DNA of 32,307 nt, taken from contig JAGGZG010000208.1 in assembly GCA_021162125.1 (NCBI GenBank), positions 1 to 32,307 of the forward strand. The letters run 5' to 3'. The stretch is from Anaerolineae bacterium. Lineage in GTDB: Bacteria > Chloroflexota > Anaerolineae > JACIWR01. This document shows, piece by piece, positions 27,211 through 32,307 of this stretch. Each line of letters starts with the position of its first letter. Within the stretch, counting starts at the first letter, position 1. The notes beneath the pieces were generated by a model. The model saw only the letters and a program-made list of their open reading frames with translations, was not told the origin of the DNA and searched no databases. A program made the position numbers and the translations under genes.

Positions 27211-29982
27211 TCAACTGGGCTGCGTGCGTCGCCCGTTTACTCTGGCCCGCACCAGTTTCACTCCCTCCGCGGCGAAGAAAACCACTGTACTCATCGCCAA
27301 GCTGATGCCCAGTTGTGCCGGGGTCAAGGCCACGGTGCGGAAAATGACCTGCAAGAATGGCACGTAGATAACGGCCACCTGCAAGACGACGGTGAGCAGC
27401 ACTGCGCCCAGCAGCGGCCTATTGGAGAACAGCCCCAGGGCCAACAGCGTCCTTCGCTCCGAGCGGACCGCCAGCGCATTGCCCATCTGGGCCAGGCAGA
27501 GAGTGGTGAAAACCATCGTCCGCCACGCGCCACTGCCCTTTCCATAACCCCAGATTTCCACCGATAGTGATACCAAGCCCATCAGGATGCCAATCCACAG
27601 CATGTACTGCCACATGCCCCGCGCCAGGATGCTCTCATTGGGCGGATGAGGCGGACGGCGCATCGTGTCGGGTTCCGCCGGCTCAACGCCCAGCGCCAGG
27701 CCGGGCAATCCGTCTGTCACCAGGTTGACCCACAGGATTTGCAGTGGGGTCAGGGGGATGGGTAATCCCAACAACGGGGCTAACAACATCACTATAATCT
27801 CGCCCACGTTGCTGGACATGGTGTAGCGCACGAATTTGCGAATGTTGTCGTAAATGGTACGCCCTTCTTCAATGGCGGCGACGATGGTGGCGAAGTTGTC
27901 GTCCAGCAAAATCATGTCGGCGGCCTCTTTGCTCACGTCGGTGCCGGTGATGCCCATGGCCACGCCGATGTCGGCCCGCTTGAGGGCCGGGGCATCGTTG
28001 ACGCCATCGCCGGTCATGGCCACGAAGTGCCCCCTGTGTTTGAGCGCCTCGACGATCTTGACCTTGTGCGCCGGCGAGACGCGGGCGTAGACCGCCACGT
28101 CCTCGACCACCGCCTCCAGGTCGTCCACCGTCATCTCCGCCAGCTCCTGGCCAGTGATGACCCGCGCCTGTGCGTCGTCCAGGGCGACGATGCCCAATTG
28201 GCGGGCGATGTGCAAGGCGGTCAGCGGGTGGTCGCCGGTGATCATCACCGGACGGATGCCCGCCGTGCGACATTTGGCGACAGCATCGCGCACCTCGGAG
28301 CGCGGCGGGTCAATCATCCCCACCAGGCCAACGAAGATCAGCTCACGTTCGAGTGTCTCCTCGTTCACCGGTTCCGGGAGCGTATCCAGCGGGCGAAAGG
28401 CGACGCCCAACACGCGCACACCGTCAGCAGCCAATTGATCGTTAGCAGCCTGGATGCGCTCGCGCCAATGATCGTCCAGCGGCTCGGTCCGCCCGTCTAC
28501 CCAGACCCGGTCGCTGATCTCCAGCATCCCATCCACCGCCCCTTTGGTAAACGCCACGTAATGTTGCAGGTTCCAGGTTGCAAGTTCCTGATCGCTTTGC
28601 TCGGAACCTGTAACTTGCAACCTGTGACTTGCAACTTTATGGATGGTGGTCATGCGCTTGCGCTCGGAGGTGAACGGGACCTCGGCTACGCGCGGCAGGA
28701 CAGTCTCCAGTTGAGCCTTCCACAGGCCCATTCGTGCCGCCGCGATGACCAGTGCCCCCTCGGTGGGATCGCCCACAGCGCGGTAGCCACCCGGCCTCTT
28801 CTCGTCTGGCTCCAGTATGGCGTCGTTGCACAGTGTCCCCCCGATCAGCAGCAGTGTCAGCGTCTCGTCGGGCGGGGCCAGTGGTGCATCATCGGGGCTG
28901 AGCACAGGCCCGGCCTTGCGCAATTGCTCCACCAGGTTCACCGTGCGCCCGGCCACGTCCAACACGGTCACTGTCATACGGTTCTCGGTCAGGGTGCCGG
29001 TTTTGTCGGAGCAGATGGTCGTCACCGAGCCCAGGGTCTCCACGGCGGGCAGCTTGCGGATCAGCGCGTTACGGCGCACCATGCGCTGCGCGCCCAGCGC
29101 CAGGGCGATGGTGACTACGGCGGGCAATCCCTCCGGCACGGCGGCCACGGCCAGGCTGACGGCGGTCAGGAACATCTCGGTGATCTCGCCACCCCGCCAC
29201 ACCCCGGCAGCAAAAACGATGGCACAGATGATCAGCGCGCCGATGGCCAACCATTTGCCCAGCTCGGCCATGCGTTGTTGCAAGGGAGTTTTCTCTTCCC
29301 CGATGGTCTGGAGCATGTCGGCGATGTGCCCCAGTTCGGTGCGCATCCCGGTCTTGACTACGACAGCCACGCCCCGGCCATAGGTGACGGTAGTGCCCAT
29401 GAAGGCCATGTTGCGCTGGTCGCCCAGGGAGATGTTTTCAGCCACCAGTGCCCGATCCACTTTCTCGGTCGGGACGGATTCGCCAGTCAGGGCCGATTCC
29501 TCAATCCGCAGGTTGACCGATTCCAGGATGCGCACGTCGGCTGGCACGCGGGCCCCGGCTTCCAGCAGGATCACGTCACCCGGCACCAACTGAGTAGCCG
29601 GCAGCTCTCTTATCTGTCCGGCGCGGCGCACTTTGACCACGGGGACAGCCAACCGTTTAAGGGCAGCCATGGCGCGCTCGGCGCGATATTCCTGGGTGAA
29701 GCCCAGGATGGCGTTGAGCACCACGATGATCAATATCATCACCGCGTCGGTGGCATCGCCGATGGCGAAGGAGATGATGGCCGCGACCAACAAGACGACG
29801 ACCATGACCTCGGTGAACTGCGCGGCCAGCACAGCCCACGGGCTACGCCCCCGTCGCTCCTGGAGCTGGTTCGGCCCGAAGCGCTGTAAGCGCTCCGCCG
29901 CTTCCTCGTCCGTCAGGCCGTCCAGGCGCGTCCCCAGGCGCTCCAACACGGCGTCTCGATCCAGTGTGTACCAATCTGTCAT
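27211..29982 (-). CDS. P2-type cation-transporting ATPase (Ca2+-ATPase-like)
   Basis: [44 protein letters not shown] (M4), SSNVGEI (M5), [10 protein letters not shown] (M6) resemble SERCA-type Ca2+ ligands; start at [10 protein letters not shown]. Confidence 0.93.
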   Translation of the reverse strand: MTDWYTLDRDAVLERLGTRLDGLTDEEAAERLQRFGPNQLQERRGRSPWAVLAAQFTEVMVVVLLVAAIISFAIGDATDAVMILIIVVLNAILGFTQEYRAERAMAALKRLAVPVVKVRRAGQIRELPATQLVPGDVILLEAGARVPADVRILESVNLRIEESALTGESVPTEKVDRALVAENISLGDQRNMAFMGTTVTYGRGVAVVVKTGMRTELGHIADMLQTIGEEKTPLQQRMAELGKWLAIGALIICAIVFAAGVWRGGEITEMFLTAVSLAVAAVPEGLPAVVTIALALGAQRMVRRNALIRKLPAVETLGSVTTICSDKTGTLTENRMTVTVLDVAGRTVNLVEQLRKAGPVLSPDDAPLAPPDETLTLLLIGGTLCNDAILEPDEKRPGGYRAVGDPTEGALVIAAARMGLWKAQLETVLPRVAEVPFTSERKRMTTIHKVASHRLQVTGSEQSDQELATWNLQHYVAFTKGAVDGMLEISDRVWVDGRTEPLDDHWRERIQAANDQLAADGVRVLGVAFRPLDTLPEPVNEETLERELIFVGLVGMIDPPRSEVRDAVAKCRTAGIRPVMITGDHPLTALHIARQLGIVALDDAQARVITGQELAEMTVDDLEAVVEDVAVYARVSPAHKVKIVEALKHRGHFVAMTGDGVNDAPALKRADIGVAMGITGTDVSKEAADMILLDDNFATIVAAIEEGRTIYDNIRKFVRYTMSSNVGEIIVMLLAPLLGLPIPLTPLQILWVNLVTDGLPGLALGVEPAEPDTMRRPPHPPNESILARGMWQYMLWIGILMGLVSLSVEIWGYGKGSGAWRTMVFTTLCLAQMGNALAVRSERRTLLALGLFSNRPLLGAVLLTVVLQVAVIYVPFLQVIFRTVALTPAQLGISLAMSTVVFFAAEGVKLVRARVNGRRTQPS
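28563..28635. repeat. Palindromic repeat in frame inside the P-type ATPase gene
   Basis: Arms GTTGCAGGTTCCAGGTTGCAAGTT (28563-28586) and AACTTGCAACCTGTGACTTGCAAC (28612-28635), 3 mismatches in 24, 25-nt loop. Confidence 0.85.
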
Positions 29983-30056
29983 TATCGCTTTCCCGATTCC
30001 TTTTCGCACGGGTATATGTACGTAGTTTCAGCGCCTCTGAAAAAACGCTGCGCAAA

Positions 30057-31253
30057 CTACTCTTTGTACATCACCAAAATGCGCTCAAACTTAGTCGTCC
30101 GAGTCTGCCGTCGGGAACGTCGCTCGTCGGGTATACGATCATCGTATATAGTTTCAACCACAAAGCGGTTACCTGTTACCTCAACTGCCAAATTAGCCAG
30201 GATTTCTGCCGTGCGTCGTGTTTTGCCGTCCCGTTCTACGTCTCCCAAAACCAGCACACAATAACCGCCCGGCTTTAGAACGCGATACATCTCTTCCAGA
30301 CAGATAGCCATCTGTGACAAGTACACTTTACTATTGGCCGTCAGAGAAGCATCCAATTCCTTCCAGTCTTCGCAACCCAGAAACCACAGGCGTAGCCGAT
30401 TATCACGGGCATAGTCCAACGCCCCAAAGTAAGGTGGACTTGAAATGATGGCATCCACAGTCTCATCTTTAACAGGCAAGCTCATAGAATTCACCTGCCA
30501 CACTTGATACTGACGCTGTTCCCAATCAAGCGGCAACATGTGGCGACGGTAAGCCCGTTTGACTTTTGCCAGCAACCGGGACCTTAAATCACGATAAGCG
30601 TACATTTCTGGAAATGCGTCAGGCGGGTATTTATTCTTGCGCAAGTAAGGGACAAGGTGGCTGGCAGGATAAGAGAGAAAGCCGGGGCGCACGTGATGCA
30701 AGATTCCCAACAGGCAGGCCATCAAGAAATAGTCTTCCTGTTGGCGTAGTATACGGAAGGCTGTCACGACTTCGCGCAATGTGTCAGGATGAAAGAACTC
30801 GCGCACCCATTCGGGAACGACGGCCAGGTCCACGGACGGTGCATCCCGTTCTACAGCATTGATCAAGGCTTTAGCCCTTTCAATAGCCACCTCTCGACTG
30901 CCGGGTGCTTCCAATTTTCCTCGCGTCAACACATAGGCGTAGGGGCTGAGGTCATTGGCCCAGGCGCGCCGCCCGGCTAAAGCCGCTTCTAATGGAACGA
31001 CACCGGAACCGGAGAAGGGATCAAGTACCGTATCTCCCGGCTTAGAATACAGATTCACGAGCACCCTGGCCATCCCTGATTTCATTTTGCCCACGTAGGG
31101 AGACAACTGCTGTAGCGAGCTCTCTCGGCTGCTGAACGAACCATGCCACAGCCGCGCGTCGAGCTCGGTAACTACTTCCGTATCCTCAAACAAATATAGT
31201 TGTCGTGCTTCCTTCAAGCTCTCAGGCAAAGTCCTAACTCCTACGGTCGCCAC
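30057..31253 (-). CDS. DNA methyltransferase (N4/N6 amino-methylase family)
   Basis: DTVLDPFSGSGVVPLEAALAGRRAWANDLSP (motif I), DAIISSPPYFGALDYARDNRLRLWFLG (motif IV SPPY). Confidence 0.9.
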   Translation of the reverse strand: MATVGVRTLPESLKEARQLYLFEDTEVVTELDARLWHGSFSSRESSLQQLSPYVGKMKSGMARVLVNLYSKPGDTVLDPFSGSGVVPLEAALAGRRAWANDLSPYAYVLTRGKLEAPGSREVAIERAKALINAVERDAPSVDLAVVPEWVREFFHPDTLREVVTAFRILRQQEDYFLMACLLGILHHVRPGFLSYPASHLVPYLRKNKYPPDAFPEMYAYRDLRSRLLAKVKRAYRRHMLPLDWEQRQYQVWQVNSMSLPVKDETVDAIISSPPYFGALDYARDNRLRLWFLGCEDWKELDASLTANSKVYLSQMAICLEEMYRVLKPGGYCVLVLGDVERDGKTRRTAEILANLAVEVTGNRFVVETIYDDRIPDERRSRRQTRTTKFERILVMYKE

Positions 31254-32116
31254 GGGCGGGATTTGCTTTCACCAACCACTTTTCCTTGATGCCAGACCTG
31301 AACTTCTCTTCGAAGCCGCCCATTGGGGAGCTCAACAACCTTCACGCGGACTTCCCAGATATGTTTGCCTTGTGCAGTGGTATCTACACCGAATAACTCT
31401 AAAACCAACTCTGGCAGTCTCAGTGTATCCAACGTGTGAACAGGCGGCTCAGGATCATCAAGCGAAGGAACGCGCTGCGGAAACAAGAATACATCGGGCG
31501 CCGCCTGGAGTCCAATCTTATCTTCCCGGCCTGAATATTTGGGACAAGGCCGCGTCCGCGTGCCACAGAGTATGTCCTTGATGAACAGAACATCCACCAA
31601 TTTGCGTCGCCTGACCAGCTCGTTGGTCAGGCGGTTGATTATGGCATGTGCGCCGTGCGCTGGCTGGTTGACGATAGCACCGTCAAGATGACACCACACA
31701 CCAAATTCCCTAGCCCATAGGGGGCGTTCAGAAATGTTGATACTGTTGCCCTCGCCTCCTTTGACTTCTAAAGCAGCGAAGTAGGCAGGGTCTCGTTTGA
31801 GCACGATTGTGAAGTCGTGTCGGCGGCGGCTACCGGTTTGTTCATAATCTTCGATCCACCTGCGTTGCAGTAGATTCTCCAGGACATCCTTTACCAAACC
31901 CTCACGGCCCGGTTTCGAGGAGGCGATAAATGTACCACGAATGCTCTCAATGGCCGACCGGAAGACCAGACCGCTCTTGTAGTCTGCTGGCTGGATAGCG
32001 TGTTGAAGCAACACATCCGGATGCCACTCATCCATATTGGTCAGCAAATCAATGGTGGGTTGTACCTGCTTCGTTACTTGTTCTTCATGCTTACAAGGAA
32101 GTATCAACTCCGTCAC
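31241..32116 (-). CDS. Putative restriction endonuclease partner (PD-(D/E)xK-like)
   Basis: RRRHDFTIVLKRDPAYFAALEVKGGEG (D...ExK pattern); GTG start; overlaps the downstream methyltransferase start. Confidence 0.6.
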   Translation of the reverse strand: MTELILPCKHEEQVTKQVQPTIDLLTNMDEWHPDVLLQHAIQPADYKSGLVFRSAIESIRGTFIASSKPGREGLVKDVLENLLQRRWIEDYEQTGSRRRHDFTIVLKRDPAYFAALEVKGGEGNSINISERPLWAREFGVWCHLDGAIVNQPAHGAHAIINRLTNELVRRRKLVDVLFIKDILCGTRTRPCPKYSGREDKIGLQAAPDVFLFPQRVPSLDDPEPPVHTLDTLRLPELVLELFGVDTTAQGKHIWEVRVKVVELPNGRLRREVQVWHQGKVVGESKSRPWRP

Positions 32117-32213
32117 TCCGTTATCAGGAGGGCCTCATCAAAGCCAAAATTGCACGTGACGACATCCACGCAGACTCCAGTCGTACCGGTCGTGTCCACC
32201 TGCCAGGAAGTAG

Positions 32214-32242
32214 ATTATACCATGCGATGCTGGCAGGGTCAA
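32214..32242 (-). promoter_or_regulatory. Promoter upstream of the putative R-M operon
   Basis: Minus strand TTGACC (32242-32237), 17-nt spacer, TATAAT (32219-32214). Confidence 0.7.
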
Positions 32243-32253
32243 ACACCCATCCC

Positions 32254-32307
32254 TCAAAACAGGGGGATCTGCGCACCGCTGTGCTCGATGATGGGGTCCA
32301 GGCCGAC
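32254..32307 (-). CDS. 3' end of an unidentified CDS entering from the right edge
   Basis: Minus-strand frame from the window edge reads VGLDPIIEHSGAQIPLF*; too short to identify. Confidence 0.3.
   Translation of the reverse strand, partial: VGLDPIIEHSGAQIPLF

Noticed and set aside
26370-27305. 311-aa plus-strand ORF opposite the biotin carboxylase
   Set aside because: Antisense shadow of conserved biotin carboxylase; no motif.
28027-29889. 620-aa plus-strand ORF antisense to the P-type ATPase
   Set aside because: Composition (His/Gln/Arg-rich, low complexity) and exact overlap with a well-supported P-type ATPase on the other strand indicate a high-GC shadow ORF.

Overview
The window looks like a high-GC bacterial chromosome segment. 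Repeat style and gene content suggest a Chloroflexota/Anaerolineae-type organism, but this is inference. From left to right: (i) a plus-strand sugar cluster with a 5'-truncated GH13_18-type phosphorylase, a LacI regulator, two ABC sugar permeases, a sugar-binding lipoprotein, a GH130-like phosphorylase and three glycosyltransferases (GT2-like, GT4, and a GT81-like glucosylglycerate-synthase type), interrupted by an antisense RHH/PIN toxin-antitoxin pair; (ii) a complete minus-strand N-type ATPase operon in the order atpD-C-Q-R-B-E-F-A-[X]-G, where X is a DarA/PstA-like (PII-like, DUF970-type) cyclic-di-AMP receptor homologue between atpA and atpG; (iii) a 2-oxoacid:ferredoxin oxidoreductase (ferredoxin-alpha fusion, beta, gamma), acyl-CoA dehydrogenase, CBS-domain protein, histidine phosphatase, biotin carboxylase/biotin carrier pair and a P2-type cation ATPase; (iv) a putative restriction-modification pair. 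The most notable observations are the c-di-AMP-receptor-like gene coupled by an ATGA overlap into the N-ATPase operon, a tandem 46-aa duplication of the ATPase alpha-subunit N-terminus, and four palindromic repeats lying in frame inside conserved coding genes (atpC, the ferredoxin-KorA fusion twice, and the P-type ATPase). All assignments are from reading the sequence; no database search was run.
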